Both the position numbers and the translations under genes were made by a program. From Terriglobales bacterium (GTDB lineage Bacteria; Acidobacteriota; Terriglobia; Terriglobales; Acidobacteriaceae), in the NCBI GenBank assembly GCA_030038475.1, contig JASHOU010000131.1, forward strand, positions 1 to 64,000: DNA of 64,000 nucleotides. The letters are read 5' to 3'. The stretch's first letter is position 1, and every line of letters starts with the position of its first letter. Positions 54,236 through 62,881 of this stretch are shown piece after piece. The notes under the pieces are model-generated. The model worked only from the letters and a program-made list of their open reading frames with translations. It was not told the origin of the DNA and searched no databases.

Positions 54236-54538
54236 TCAGGGTCCACCCGATACTTTCGGTGCCTCTAAATGGCGCAAGATGAGCTTCGCGATGCCTATGC
54301 CGCCCCGGTCGGCGATGGCCTGCGCCAGCGCCTGCGTCCCCATCATTCGATAGTCGCTCGCTCCCGGAGTCTTGTCTTCGGGATCGCCGGCAAAGGTTTT
54401 CTGCAATGCGTCGAGCACCGGAGTCAGCAGCACGGCTTCAAAATCCCGCGCCGCCTTTTCGCTCTTGCCGAGCGCTTTCACCGCCAGAGGGTTCGCAGTT
54501 GAGAGTGGCGAGTAAGTCGAAGAGAGCGCGATGTTCAT
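54236..54538 (-). CDS. flgJ: FlgJ-type rod-binding protein (N-terminal domain only)
   Basis: A 100-residue protein equal to the N-terminal rod-binding domain of FlgJ: KALGKSEKAARDFEAVLLTP, VLDALQKTFAGDP and YRMMGTQALAQAIADRGGIG followed by IAKLIL. It lacks the C-terminal muramidase domain found in enteric FlgJ, which is usual outside gamma-proteobacteria. It should help rod assembly in the periplasm. A repeat-filled spacer separates it from flgI. Confidence 0.88.
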   Translation of the reverse strand: MNIALSSTYSPLSTANPLAVKALGKSEKAARDFEAVLLTPVLDALQKTFAGDPEDKTPGASDYRMMGTQALAQAIADRGGIGIAKLILRHLEAPKVSGGP

Positions 54539-54548
54539 GAGAATGCCT

Positions 54549-54752
54549 CGGTCGTTAGTCGCTGGTCGATAGTCGTTCGCGGGTCATTCATGATTCCAAT
54601 AGCTCGGCGACCGCGAAAAGGGATCGTCCCCTTGTAACCGGCGTTTACTCGTCGTAATGGCGTTCTATCCATCTTTCGCCTTTCGCTCTCAGCAACACCG
54701 TTCGCATCGCTGGCAACCCGCGAACGACCATCGACTAACGACCATCGACTAA
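54549..54752. repeat. GTCGTTAGTCG-type repeat arms around the flgI-flgJ spacer
   Basis: The left arm (about 54549-54581, CGGTCGTTAGTCGCTGGTCG and more) and the right arm (54719-54752, CGAACGACCATCGACTAACG and more) are reverse complements in type. The centre of about 140 bases shows no gene. Confidence 0.65.
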
Positions 54753-54754
54753 AC

Positions 54755-55921
54755 TCAGATCACATCCAGATCGGCGTCGAGCGCTCCGGCGGCTTTGATC
54801 GCCTGCAAAATGGAGATCACGTCGCGTGCGGTTGCGCCCATGTTGTGCAATCCGGCGACCAACTGATCGATGCTGGCGCCTTCGCCGATTTCGAAACTTT
54901 TAGCAGGCGCGTCCTTGGCCTGCACCTCGGTCTGCGGAACCACCTCGGTCTTGCCGTTCGAAAGCGGCGCAGGCTGCGAAACCGTATACTCGGTCGAAAT
55001 CTGCACCGAGAATCCGCCATGCAAAATGGATACCGCCCCAAGGCGCACATCTTTCCCCATCACCACCGTGCCCGTGCGTTCGCTGACCACGACACGCGCG
55101 CGGCGGTGCACGGCGACAGTCAGATTCTCGATGCGGGCGAGCACCGCGGTCAGGTTGGCCATGCCGGTTGCGCCGGCGTCGACTTCCACGCGTCCGCCGT
55201 CGCGGGCGCTGGCGATGGCGTGTCCGAAGTCGCGATTGATGGCGCTTGAGATTTCCCCGGCGGTCGAATAATCGGGCTCGCGCAGCACAAGCGAAACCGG
55301 CGACAGCCGGTTGAAGTCGAAGCTCAGGCTGCGTTCGACGCGCCCTCCCGAGGGCACGCGCCCGGTCGTCGGGTGGTTCATTTGCTTGGTCGCGCCCGCG
55401 CCCCCGGCGGCAAACCCTCCGACGGCGATCGGTCCCTGCGCGGCGGCATAGACCTGCCCATCGGCGCCATAGAGCGGCGTGAGCAGCAGCACACCACCTT
55501 CCAGGCTCTTGGCATCGCCGATCGAGCTCACGGTTACGTCGAGTTGCGTTCCCGGCCGCGCGAACGCGGGCAGGCTCGCGGTGACAAACACGGCGGCGAC
55601 ATTCTTGACGATCGCCGTCGCCGGCGGAATCTGCGCTCCCATGCGCTGCATAATGTTGGCGAGGGTCTGGGTGGTAAAAACGGTCTGCTGACTGTCTCCA
55701 GTCTGAGTTAGTCCAACCACCATGCCGTAGCCGATCAGCGGGTTGTCGCGCACCCCTTCGACGCTGGCCAGATCGCGGATTTTGACCTGCGCCGGTTCGC
55801 CCGCGAAGACAAGGCTCGCTTGCGAGAGCGCGAGCGAAAGTGCGAACAGCGGCAAAGCGGCGATGCGGGGGGCTCTCATAACGTTCGCGGACAATCTCGC
55901 AGGTAATAGTGTCCTGACCAT
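54755..55921 (-). CDS. flgI: Flagellar P-ring protein FlgI
   Basis: A 388-residue FlgI with a signal peptide (RIAALPLFALSLALSQASLV). Conserved blocks: VKIRDLASVEGVRDNPLIGY, GMVVGLTQTGDS, NIMQRMGAQIPP, KNVAAVFVTASLPAFARPGT, and the C-terminal EGASIDQLVAGLHNMGATAR. It forms the P ring around the rod in the peptidoglycan layer. The start could be ATG 55921 or ATG 55879. AGGAG at about 55941 is better spaced for an out-of-frame ATG at 55934, so initiation is unclear. Confidence 0.93.
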   Translation of the reverse strand: MVRTLLPARLSANVMRAPRIAALPLFALSLALSQASLVFAGEPAQVKIRDLASVEGVRDNPLIGYGMVVGLTQTGDSQQTVFTTQTLANIMQRMGAQIPPATAIVKNVAAVFVTASLPAFARPGTQLDVTVSSIGDAKSLEGGVLLLTPLYGADGQVYAAAQGPIAVGGFAAGGAGATKQMNHPTTGRVPSGGRVERSLSFDFNRLSPVSLVLREPDYSTAGEISSAINRDFGHAIASARDGGRVEVDAGATGMANLTAVLARIENLTVAVHRRARVVVSERTGTVVMGKDVRLGAVSILHGGFSVQISTEYTVSQPAPLSNGKTEVVPQTEVQAKDAPAKSFEIGEGASIDQLVAGLHNMGATARDVISILQAIKAAGALDADLDVI

Positions 55922-55940
55922 CTCTGCTAATCATGCACTC

Positions 55941-56642
55941 CTAAAAATCGACAATCTTCAGCAGGGCGCGCAGAATCGGATGCGGCGGCCGCACGCTGTC
56001 GGAGATCACGCCCTTGCCCTTGACTTCCAGTTCCAGATCTCCAACCGCGTCCGAGGCGACGGTGTTGCTCGGCGAGATGTCGCCGCGGCGGACCACTCCG
56101 CGCAGCAGGATGGTCTGCTTCTCATGATTCATATTGACGACACGTTCGGCCTGCACGACCAGGTTCCCGCCCGCGAGGACCGCGACCACGCGCCCCGACA
56201 GATTGGTGGTGACGCTGGTCGCAGTCGAGGCCTGGCCCTTGCCCGATAAGGTTTCTGACGAATTCAGCCCCACCAGATTGGTGACTCCCGAGGTCTTCAG
56301 CTTGCCCGGCAGCGCAGTCACGCCCGAGCTGGCGTTGAAAGTGCGCGCCGTGCTCACCGCATTGTTGTTCGAAGAAGTCAGATTCTGGGTGACCACAATT
56401 TCGATGACGTCTCCGACGCTGCGGGCCTTGTAGTCGGAGCCGAGAGCGGCCATCGGTCCAGAATCCACCCAGATGCTGCCCAAAGAGAGCGGAGTTGCGT
56501 CCGGCTGCAGCGTCTGCTCGCGGGCAAGATACTTGGCGAGATTGTTCTGCTCGCGATCCCGCTTCGCGTGCAGCGGGGCGGCCGTCAATAGCAGCAGGCC
56601 CGCGAGAAGCATTTTAAGATGCGATGTCATCTTCATTGCCAT
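55941..56642 (-). CDS. flgH: Flagellar L-ring protein FlgH without a lipobox
   Basis: A 233-residue FlgH. Signatures are SLGSIWVDSGPMAALGSDYK, ARSVGDVIEIVVTQNLTSSN, GKGQASTATSVTTNLSGRVV and NMNHEKQTILLRGVVRRGDI with PSNTVASDAVGDLELEVKGK. It forms the L ring in the outer membrane. Classical FlgH is a lipoprotein, but this signal sequence (MLLAGLLLLTAAPLHAKRD) has no Cys, so lipid anchoring is not expected. flgI begins 20 bases after its stop. Confidence 0.94.
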   Translation of the reverse strand: MAMKMTSHLKMLLAGLLLLTAAPLHAKRDREQNNLAKYLAREQTLQPDATPLSLGSIWVDSGPMAALGSDYKARSVGDVIEIVVTQNLTSSNNNAVSTARTFNASSGVTALPGKLKTSGVTNLVGLNSSETLSGKGQASTATSVTTNLSGRVVAVLAGGNLVVQAERVVNMNHEKQTILLRGVVRRGDISPSNTVASDAVGDLELEVKGKGVISDSVRPPHPILRALLKIVDF

Positions 56643-56732
56643 AACAGCTTCAAGACCGATTCATGAAGCAGGTTGTGACTGTCTATTACTAACTCTGCTC
56701 GCCACCTATAACTACTCGACTTACTAGTCCGT

Positions 56733-57371
56733 TTACTGCTCGACCGCTTCGAGCAGAGACGGACCGGAGATGCGCGCGCGAAAAACCTGTCCATCTTCGT
56801 TGCGCACGCGAATGACGTCGCCGGGACGGCCGCGGTCGAGGCAGGTTACACTTGCGGTGATACGCAACGCGCCGGAAGCGAACACGGTAGTCGCGCGGTC
56901 GCCGGGGCGCACCGTGGGCTGGGCAAGAGATTTCAGCGAAGCTCCCGACGCCGGGCGGGGTTCCGGCGAAAGCCCGCACGAAGAAGCGAATGTCGACGCG
57001 CCGCTGCCGGCTTCTTCGACGCGGATGTTATGGATATAGGCGAGGAAAGGCAGACACTCCCCGGCGTGGCTGCACTCCATGCGAAATTGGCTGCGTTGAG
57101 CCTCCTGGTCCCAGCAAGCAGAGGCTACGCGCAGTTTGCGACCGGCAACGGCTGGAATCTCGACCGGTAGATCGACATCGTCGAGCCGCGGCAACTGCGC
57201 TTCTCGAAACCCGCGCTCGCGGAGCGCGGCAGTGACCGCCTGCCAGACCTCCTGCCGGGTAATAGGCGTTGGCTGCGAGTCGAGCGTTGTCTCGGCACCT
57301 TCGGCCAATAACAGCGAGCCTGTTGCTATGGCCGAAGCGATCAGAAGGCGGACAAGTCTTGATGGTGTCAC
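56733..57371 (-). CDS. flgA: P-ring assembly chaperone FlgA
   Basis: A 212-residue periplasmic protein with a signal peptide (RLLIASAIATGSLLLAEGAE). The C-terminal SAF-like domain has SLAQPTVRPGDRATTVFASG, ALRITASVTCLDRGRPGDVI and RVRNEDGQVFRARISGPSLL. FlgA helps FlgI polymerise. Position between flgG and flgH fits. Four Cys in the middle region could form disulfides. Confidence 0.88.
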   Translation of the reverse strand: MTPSRLVRLLIASAIATGSLLLAEGAETTLDSQPTPITRQEVWQAVTAALRERGFREAQLPRLDDVDLPVEIPAVAGRKLRVASACWDQEAQRSQFRMECSHAGECLPFLAYIHNIRVEEAGSGASTFASSCGLSPEPRPASGASLKSLAQPTVRPGDRATTVFASGALRITASVTCLDRGRPGDVIRVRNEDGQVFRARISGPSLLEAVEQ

Positions 57372-57438
57372 AAATCACGTCCTTTTTGCCTCGAGCTTGC
57401 AGGCCTGGCGTCTTACTCTCTCGAGCCATTCCCCCGAG

Positions 57439-58230
57439 TTACTTGCCCAGGTTATTGACCAGCTGCAACATTTCGTCGGCGGCCTGCACCACGCGCGAGC
57501 TGGCTTCATAGGATCGCTGCGCCACGATCATGTTGATGAACTCATCCACCACGCTCACGTTCGACTGTTCGAGATAGCCTTGTTCGATCTGTCCGAGTCC
57601 AGCGGAGCTGCCCGGTGTGCCGACCACGGGATCGCCGGAAGCGGTGGTTTGCAGATACAGGTTCTGGCCAACGCTGTTCAATCCGCCCGGATTGGGGAAC
57701 AACGCCAGTTGTATCGAGCCCACCTGCTGCGCCGCAGTTTGCCCCGAGAGGGTTACGGAAACGGTGCCATCGGAGGCGATGGTGATTGAAGTTGCGCCCG
57801 CGGGAATGGCGACCGCGGGCTGAATCGGATTGCCGTCAGCGGTGACCACATTGCCCTGCGAATCCTGATGGAATTCGCCGCTGCGCGTGTAAGCGGTCTG
57901 GCCGTTCGGCAGCAGCACCTGGAACAATCCCTGGCCTTCGATGGCGAGATCGAGCGGATTGCCGGTCTGGCTGAGATCGCCCTGCAATTGCAGGATCTCG
58001 GACGCCGTCGAACGCGTGCCCAGGCCGATCTGCAAGCCGGTGGCGACGGTGGTTTGCTGCGACGCGGCCGCCCCGGGCATGACGACGTTCTGGTAGATGA
58101 GATCCTGGAACTGCATGCGCCGGCTCTGAAAGCCGGTGGTGCTTGAGTTCGCCAGATTGTTGGCGATGGTGTCGAGATTATTCTGCTGCGCCTGCATTCC
58201 GGTCGCGGCGGCGTAGAGTGCGCGAAACAT
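57439..58230 (-). CDS. flgG: Distal rod protein FlgG
   Basis: A 263-residue FlgG: MFRALYAAATGMQAQQNNLD-TIANNLANSSTTGFQSRRMQF at the start, GNPLDLAIEGQGLFQVLLPN in the middle and GYLEQSNVSVVDEFINMIVA with QRSYEASSRVVQAADEMLQL at the end. It builds the distal rod. The length equals the usual 260. It follows flgF by 67 bases. Confidence 0.95.
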   Translation of the reverse strand: MFRALYAAATGMQAQQNNLDTIANNLANSSTTGFQSRRMQFQDLIYQNVVMPGAAASQQTTVATGLQIGLGTRSTASEILQLQGDLSQTGNPLDLAIEGQGLFQVLLPNGQTAYTRSGEFHQDSQGNVVTADGNPIQPAVAIPAGATSITIASDGTVSVTLSGQTAAQQVGSIQLALFPNPGGLNSVGQNLYLQTTASGDPVVGTPGSSAGLGQIEQGYLEQSNVSVVDEFINMIVAQRSYEASSRVVQAADEMLQLVNNLGK

Positions 58231-58297
58231 CGTTCCCTCCTTAAGCGCTGTTCGTCATTCGCTCCTCGCTGTTCGCGAGCGGCGAACGGTGTGTTTT

Positions 58298-59107
58298 CTA
58301 GACTTTGGGCAAATCGTTGGCGGCGATGTGGTTGAATTCGGTATCGAACAACGACATGGCACGCTGCATCATCTCCGCCTGGCGCTGCACCTCAATCAAC
58401 GTCACCACCGAACTGATGGCGTTCACGTTCGAAGACTCGAGCGCGCCTTGGCGAAGCGCGGGCTGCGCCATTGGCTGCGCACTGCCGACGGGAGCGTCCA
58501 GCAAAGTTCCGCCTTCGGAGGTGAGCGTGGTTCCGGGCGCGAAATCGACCAACTGGATTTTGCCCGCAACTGCGCCGTTCACCGAGAGCGTCCCATCGGC
58601 GGCGATCGAAACCGGTCCCGGCGGAACCGCGATGGCGCCTTTTTCTTTGAGCTGGATGTTACTCAGTACAAGATCGCCGTCAGCGGTCACCAGCTGCCCG
58701 CTGGTCGAGACCCGGAAGCTGCCATTGCGGGTAAAGCGCGTGCCCCGCGGCGTCTCAATCACAAAAAAACCGCTTCCCTCGATGGCCACATCGAGCGGGT
58801 TGCCGGTGGCTTCCAGATTGCCCGCAGTCATATCCAAGTGGGTGCCTTCGAGAACGCCGAAATTGTTGGTGGCCCGGTTGAGAACGGCGTTGAGCACATT
58901 GCCGGGTCCGTTGTCGGGCACGGTGTCGCTTGCGTAACTGAGCGCACTGGCAGCCCTCGCGCCCGACGACGCTACCAGCGACTGGAAAGTTGCCTGCTGG
59001 CCGCGAAATCCGGCGGTGTTGATATTGGCGAGATTGTGAGCCACTACTTCCAGCGCCTGGCTCTGCGCCCGCAACCCGGCACACGCCGCATAAAGTCCGC
59101 TGTCCAT
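58298..59107 (-). CDS. flgF: Proximal rod protein FlgF
   Basis: A 269-residue FlgF: MDSGLYAACAGLRAQSQALE, VVAHNLANINTAGFRGQQAT, then TGNPLDVAIEGSGFFVIETP and the end LIEVQRQAEMMQRAMSLFDT. FlgF and FlgG are alike; the position before flgG and the shorter C-terminus favour FlgF. ATG 59107 has GGAGCAG upstream. The 244-base region before it (to 59351) shows no gene. Confidence 0.92.
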   Translation of the reverse strand: MDSGLYAACAGLRAQSQALEVVAHNLANINTAGFRGQQATFQSLVASSGARAASALSYASDTVPDNGPGNVLNAVLNRATNNFGVLEGTHLDMTAGNLEATGNPLDVAIEGSGFFVIETPRGTRFTRNGSFRVSTSGQLVTADGDLVLSNIQLKEKGAIAVPPGPVSIAADGTLSVNGAVAGKIQLVDFAPGTTLTSEGGTLLDAPVGSAQPMAQPALRQGALESSNVNAISSVVTLIEVQRQAEMMQRAMSLFDTEFNHIAANDLPKV

Positions 59108-59351
59108 TTCGGCTGCTCCGGAAAATTCCTGATGCACGCCGGTCGCCAAGACGAAAGCGCTGAGCTTTTCGGGAACAACTTTGTTCTCAGCTGCTTAGGA
59201 GCAGCAGCGGACGAGAACGGTGTTGGAAACGTCTAAGCGTGGCCTGACGTGGAAAATTCTGCCGCGCCGGAGTGCGGCAAAGTTTTCATGGCAAGGGATG
59301 GAGACAAGCAGCGGCGATATTCATGTTGCGACAGCGACGGCGAGAAATAAG

Positions 59352-59834
59352 TCATTCTTGCAGTTGCAGGCGGATTGTGACGGGCGCGTCCTTAAACAGC
59401 TGCACCGTTTGCACCGAACGGCCAGCGGCCAGCGAATGCAAACTGTATTGTCCGCCGCTGATCACCGTCGGCACGCTCAGCATGCAACGCTCATCGGTGC
59501 CCGCGAGCTTGTTCTTGAAGTTGCCAGCGACCATGTTGCAGATTTCTCCGAGGGCGTCCGCTACTTGCCTTGGGGAAACAGTCGCCTCTCCCAGCATTCC
59601 CTGCGCCATCTGGTCGGCGGCCTGGACCGGGCAACATACCGTCACCACTCCGCACAAGGCCCCGGCCAGCCCAACGATGGCGGTAAATCCGCCTTTTTGT
59701 TTGTCATCGGACGGCTCGGTTGGCGTCAACTGGCAACCCAGCACGATCTCGAAAACCTCCTGCGTCGCGCGTTCGAGAATTGGTAGCCAGTCAACTTCTT
59801 CTTTTTTTGGGGCGGACGCTGCATTCGTGGTCAT
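59352..59834 (-). CDS. cheX: CheX-like chemotaxis phosphatase, downstream paralogue
   Basis: A 160-residue CheX-family protein. The phosphatase helix is DALGEICNMVAGNFKNKLAG (E-x-x-N active site), followed by CMLSVPTVISGGQYSLHSLA and a last strand TIRLQLQ. CheX removes phosphate from CheY. It is the downstream member of a tandem pair and is very similar to 59914-60396. Several upstream in-frame starts exist; ATG 59834 gives the same length as the paralogue. Confidence 0.85.
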   Translation of the reverse strand: MTTNAASAPKKEEVDWLPILERATQEVFEIVLGCQLTPTEPSDDKQKGGFTAIVGLAGALCGVVTVCCPVQAADQMAQGMLGEATVSPRQVADALGEICNMVAGNFKNKLAGTDERCMLSVPTVISGGQYSLHSLAAGRSVQTVQLFKDAPVTIRLQLQE

Positions 59835-59913
59835 GGTTTTCGTTGCCGTTCTGCGACGCGCCTGATCGGCGGCCCGTTTGATTCCCCACAACATCGCCAG
59901 GCGATGACGGCGA

Positions 59914-60396
59914 TCAGCTTTGCAGCTGTAGCCGGACGGCAACCGCGGTTTCCTCAAACAGCATGATCGTTTCCACCGTATTGCCGTCGGCCATTGCGTG
60001 CAGGCTGTATTCTTCGCCGCAGATGACGGTGGGTACGCTCAACATACACCGTTCATCCGTTCCTGCCAGTTTGTTCTTGAAGTTCCCCGCGATCATGTTG
60101 CAGATCTCACCCAAGGCGTCGGAAACTTCTTCTGGTGAAGTAGCGGTGTCTCCCAACATTTTCTTGGCAATCTGTCCAGCCGCCTTTGTGTCGCAGCGAA
60201 CCGTGAGAATTCCGCACAGCGACCCGGCCAAACCAATCATGGCAGTGAAGTCTCCAGTCGGAGTCTGCTCGGGCTGAGTCACCGGCTTGACCCGCGTACC
60301 CAGCATAATCTCGAAGACTTCCTCGACCGCAAGTTGGAGAACGGGAAGCCAGTTCTCCTCGTGAGAGCGGGTAATGAATGAGGTATCAGTACTCAT
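59914..60396 (-). CDS. cheX: CheX-like chemotaxis phosphatase, upstream paralogue
   Basis: A 160-residue CheX-family protein: ENWLPVLQLAVEEVFEIMLG, GDFTAMIGLAGSLCGILTVR, DALGEICNMIAGNFKNKLAG and CMLSVPTVICGEEYSLHAMA. The E-x-x-N phosphatase residues are intact. It overlaps the cheY stop by four bases (ATGA), so cheY and cheX are translationally coupled and probably form a phosphorylation/dephosphorylation pair. Confidence 0.9.
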   Translation of the reverse strand: MSTDTSFITRSHEENWLPVLQLAVEEVFEIMLGTRVKPVTQPEQTPTGDFTAMIGLAGSLCGILTVRCDTKAAGQIAKKMLGDTATSPEEVSDALGEICNMIAGNFKNKLAGTDERCMLSVPTVICGEEYSLHAMADGNTVETIMLFEETAVAVRLQLQS

Positions 60397-60779
60397 GGCT
60401 TCTTCCCCAGCACGGGCAACACGTGCTCTTTGACCTGGTCGGGAGTGAACGGCTTGCGAATATATCCGCGAGCGCCCGCGGAGAGCGCCTGCACGACGTG
60501 CGTTTCGCTGCCTTCCGTGGTGATCATGACGATAGGAACGCCCTTGCTGTTCTCCGCCGTCGCCGCCTGACGCACAAATTCCAGTCCGTCCATGACCGGC
60601 ATATTGATGTCGCACAGGATGAGATCGACCGGGTTGTCGTGCAAGGCAGTAAGCGCTTCGGCTCCGTTTCCGGCTTCCACGACTTTTTCCAGATCGATGC
60701 CCGCCTGGCGCAGCGAGCGCTCGACGATTTTGCGCATCACCGAGGAATCGTCAACGATGAGCGCTCGGATTTTATCCAT
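60393..60779 (-). CDS. cheY: CheY-type response regulator
   Basis: A 128-residue single-domain receiver: ALIVDDSSVMRKIVERSLRQ (acidic pair DD), phospho-acceptor Asp in LILCDINMPVMDGLEFV, the Thr in IVMITTEGSE and Lys in GYIRKPFTPDQV. It binds the motor switch when phosphorylated. First gene of cheY-cheX-cheX and transcribed from a sigma-28-type promoter at 60852-60878. Confidence 0.92.
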   Translation of the reverse strand: MDKIRALIVDDSSVMRKIVERSLRQAGIDLEKVVEAGNGAEALTALHDNPVDLILCDINMPVMDGLEFVRQAATAENSKGVPIVMITTEGSETHVVQALSAGARGYIRKPFTPDQVKEHVLPVLGKKP

Positions 60780-60851
60780 GGGTCACCACTCTGTGGTTTT
60801 TGGCTGGTCAGCCCGCAAAATCGGACCGCGATTCTCTGGCTGACTTGATGT

Positions 60852-60878
60852 ATATCGGCAGGACGGGCGGGCGCTTTA
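60852..60878 (-). promoter_or_regulatory. Sigma-28-type promoter of cheY
   Basis: TAAAGCGC (60871-60878), 11 bases, GCCGATAT (60852-60859) on the minus strand. The -10 matches seven of eight consensus positions. It lies about 75 bases before the cheY start in a 317-base spacer that holds no gene and also contains the terminator at 60992-61030. Confidence 0.8.
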
Positions 60879-60991
60879 GGAGCAGATGGCCCGCTGAGAT
60901 CCACTCCTTTGGGTTGATTCAAGAATTGTGCAGATTTAAGAATTGGCTAATGCAGGGACTTAGCGAAGCCCCTCGCGTAGACTTTGTGCGC

Positions 60992-61030
60992 AAAAATGGC
61001 CCGGCTTCCTTCCCCGAAGAACCGGGCCAT
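60992..61030 (-). terminator. Terminator of the HAF-repeat gene
   Basis: On the minus strand ATGGCCCGG (61022-61030) pairs with CCGGGCCAT (60996-61004), extended by an inner TTC/GAA, and is followed by five T (60992-60996). It isolates the HAF gene from the cheY promoter. Confidence 0.85.
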
Positions 61031-61096
61031 ATTACAGCATTGAAAAATACAACCGAGCGAGGATCCGCCTCACCGCGAACCCTCGCCCTTTTGTTG

Positions 61097-62794
61097 CTAC
61101 AGCTTCCCTTCCCATCCCTCGGTGTTCGAACTGCCGGTCGGCGTGTAGTGGCCAACGATCTCGCCTGAACTGTTGATCCCGTCCGCATCCGTGCTGGCGC
61201 CGTCAGCCGGCGGCACGTCGAAGACGTAGTACGAACCCTTCTCGAGGATCGCGCCGTGATCGTTTCCGTAAATGTCCTGCCAGAGAAAGACGATGTCGCC
61301 AGCGGAGTTGATGGAGTGAGCTGCGGTCAGATAAGCGCCGGGAACGTCGAGCGTGGTGAAGCTCGATCCGTTGTAGAGTGCGGACTCGATGTCGCCGTAC
61401 TGGTCGCCCCACTGGCAGGTGAGATCGCCGGAGTTGTTGATGCCCCAGCAACCGGTAAACGTTGCGCCCGGCACATCAATGGTGGTGAAGGTCGAGCCGT
61501 TATAGGTGTAGCCGTGACCGTTACCGCTCGAGTCAACCCACTCGCCTGTGATCACGCCCGAGTCGTTGATGCCGGTTGCGTTCGTGTATTGCGAGCCAGC
61601 CGGTGCGATGTCGGTGTAGGTCCCGTTGGAGTAGTAAAAACCGACTTCGACTCCGCCTCCGTTGGTGTAGGCCCCGACGAGATCGCCCGCGGTGTTGATG
61701 CCGAAAGCGGATGTGGTTCCAGCCTGCGCGTTCGGATCGTCGATGTTCGTGACCTTGCTCTTCTCGTACAACAAGCCGTGGGTCACGCCTGACCCGTTGG
61801 TGTAGACGCCCACCATGTCCTTTTTGTCGTTGATTCCGTAGATCGCCGTGCTTTGCGCGCCGGAAATCTCAATGTTGGCATAGCTGCCGAAGGCCTTCGG
61901 CTCGGCGAGGAACCCATACTCATTTCCGTTCGGAGCAACATACTCACCCACCACGCTGCCCGAGTTGCTGATGCCCGCAGCGGTGAAGAACGGCAGCTCC
62001 GTGAAGGCACCCGCATTGTCGAGGAACCCATGCGCTTGGCCGCTGTTGTCGATCCAATATCCAGTGATGGTGCCGTCGTTGTTGATACCCGAACATTCGG
62101 TAAGGGCGGTATTGGGCGCGTTGATCAGCGTGATGGTGCCGCTCGCATCGCGGGAGAAACAATGCGGGTTGCCGCTGGAATCGTAATAATTGCCCACCGC
62201 CACATCGGAATCGTTGATTCCATAGACGAACGTGGATTGGGATGAACCATCGGCATAGAAGGTCGTCACCGTTCCGTCAATAACGACGAATCCCAGATTG
62301 GCTACTCCGGTCTGGCCAGTCGATCCTCCCGTATCCCCGTTGTTGTTGATCGCGAAAAGCGAGGTCGAATAGCCACTTATCCCAACGTCGTACTGTGTGT
62401 ACTTCTTTCCGTTCAAGAAAAAGCCATGAAAGGCATTGTCGCTGTCTTGATAGAAGTCACCGACGATTACCCCGGAGTCGTTGATTCCGTTGGCCCGTGT
62501 AAAGCCGCTGGAACCTGGGAAGACGATTGTCGTGTACGTGCTGCCCTTCAGCTCAAACCCTTGCGTATCACCATTGGCAATGGTGCCGTTGCCGACAACG
62601 GCATTCTTCTCGTTCACGGCCGCGGCGTACGGGTTCGACACTCCCGAAGGAGCGACCGTTATGACTTTGTAGGAGTTAACGCCGGTATTAGCGGCGAACA
62701 TTAAATTGGGCAACAGGATGATCCCGGCCAGAAACAGCAGCGCCGTCAGCCCCGCCACAAAGCAACCCTCATCGAATACCCGCTTGAATCCCAT
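61097..62794 (-). CDS. Secreted HAF-repeat protein
   Basis: A 565-residue protein with an N-terminal hydrophobic segment (GLTALLFLAGIILLPNLMFA, cleavage near AAN). The rest is about ten copies of the extracellular HAF-type repeat, each roughly 45 residues with a G-I-N-D-S-G-x-I-V-G-x-Y core and an H-G-F/Y partner (GINDSGVIVGDFYQDSDNAF, GINNDGTITGYWIDNSGQAH). This predicts a beta-propeller outside the cell. No sorting tail is seen. A terminator follows. Function unknown; the repeats may bind polysaccharide. Confidence 0.85.
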   Translation of the reverse strand: MGFKRVFDEGCFVAGLTALLFLAGIILLPNLMFAANTGVNSYKVITVAPSGVSNPYAAAVNEKNAVVGNGTIANGDTQGFELKGSTYTTIVFPGSSGFTRANGINDSGVIVGDFYQDSDNAFHGFFLNGKKYTQYDVGISGYSTSLFAINNNGDTGGSTGQTGVANLGFVVIDGTVTTFYADGSSQSTFVYGINDSDVAVGNYYDSSGNPHCFSRDASGTITLINAPNTALTECSGINNDGTITGYWIDNSGQAHGFLDNAGAFTELPFFTAAGISNSGSVVGEYVAPNGNEYGFLAEPKAFGSYANIEISGAQSTAIYGINDKKDMVGVYTNGSGVTHGLLYEKSKVTNIDDPNAQAGTTSAFGINTAGDLVGAYTNGGGVEVGFYYSNGTYTDIAPAGSQYTNATGINDSGVITGEWVDSSGNGHGYTYNGSTFTTIDVPGATFTGCWGINNSGDLTCQWGDQYGDIESALYNGSSFTTLDVPGAYLTAAHSINSAGDIVFLWQDIYGNDHGAILEKGSYYVFDVPPADGASTDADGINSSGEIVGHYTPTGSSNTEGWEGKL

Positions 62795-62872
62795 AGAACC
62801 TCCTTTGGAGTGAATTGTGTGTTGTAACTGCTTGCAACCTGGTTTGTTGTGTCCCGAACAGCCAAATCTCGG

Positions 62873-62878
62873 CTATAA
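62873..62878 (+). promoter_or_regulatory. TATAAT box directly before the GTG start at 62882
   Basis: A perfect TATAAT lies only three bases before the GTG of the next gene. No well spaced -35 was found. If used, transcription would begin at or just after the start codon, which would require a leaderless or later start. Confidence 0.4.
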
Positions 62879-62881
62879 TCC

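Noticed and set aside
54900-55934. 344-codon minus-strand frame starting at an ATG with AGGAG upstream
   Set aside because: The start signal is good but the product is an Arg-rich out-of-frame reading of flgI. The FlgI frame is plainly the gene.
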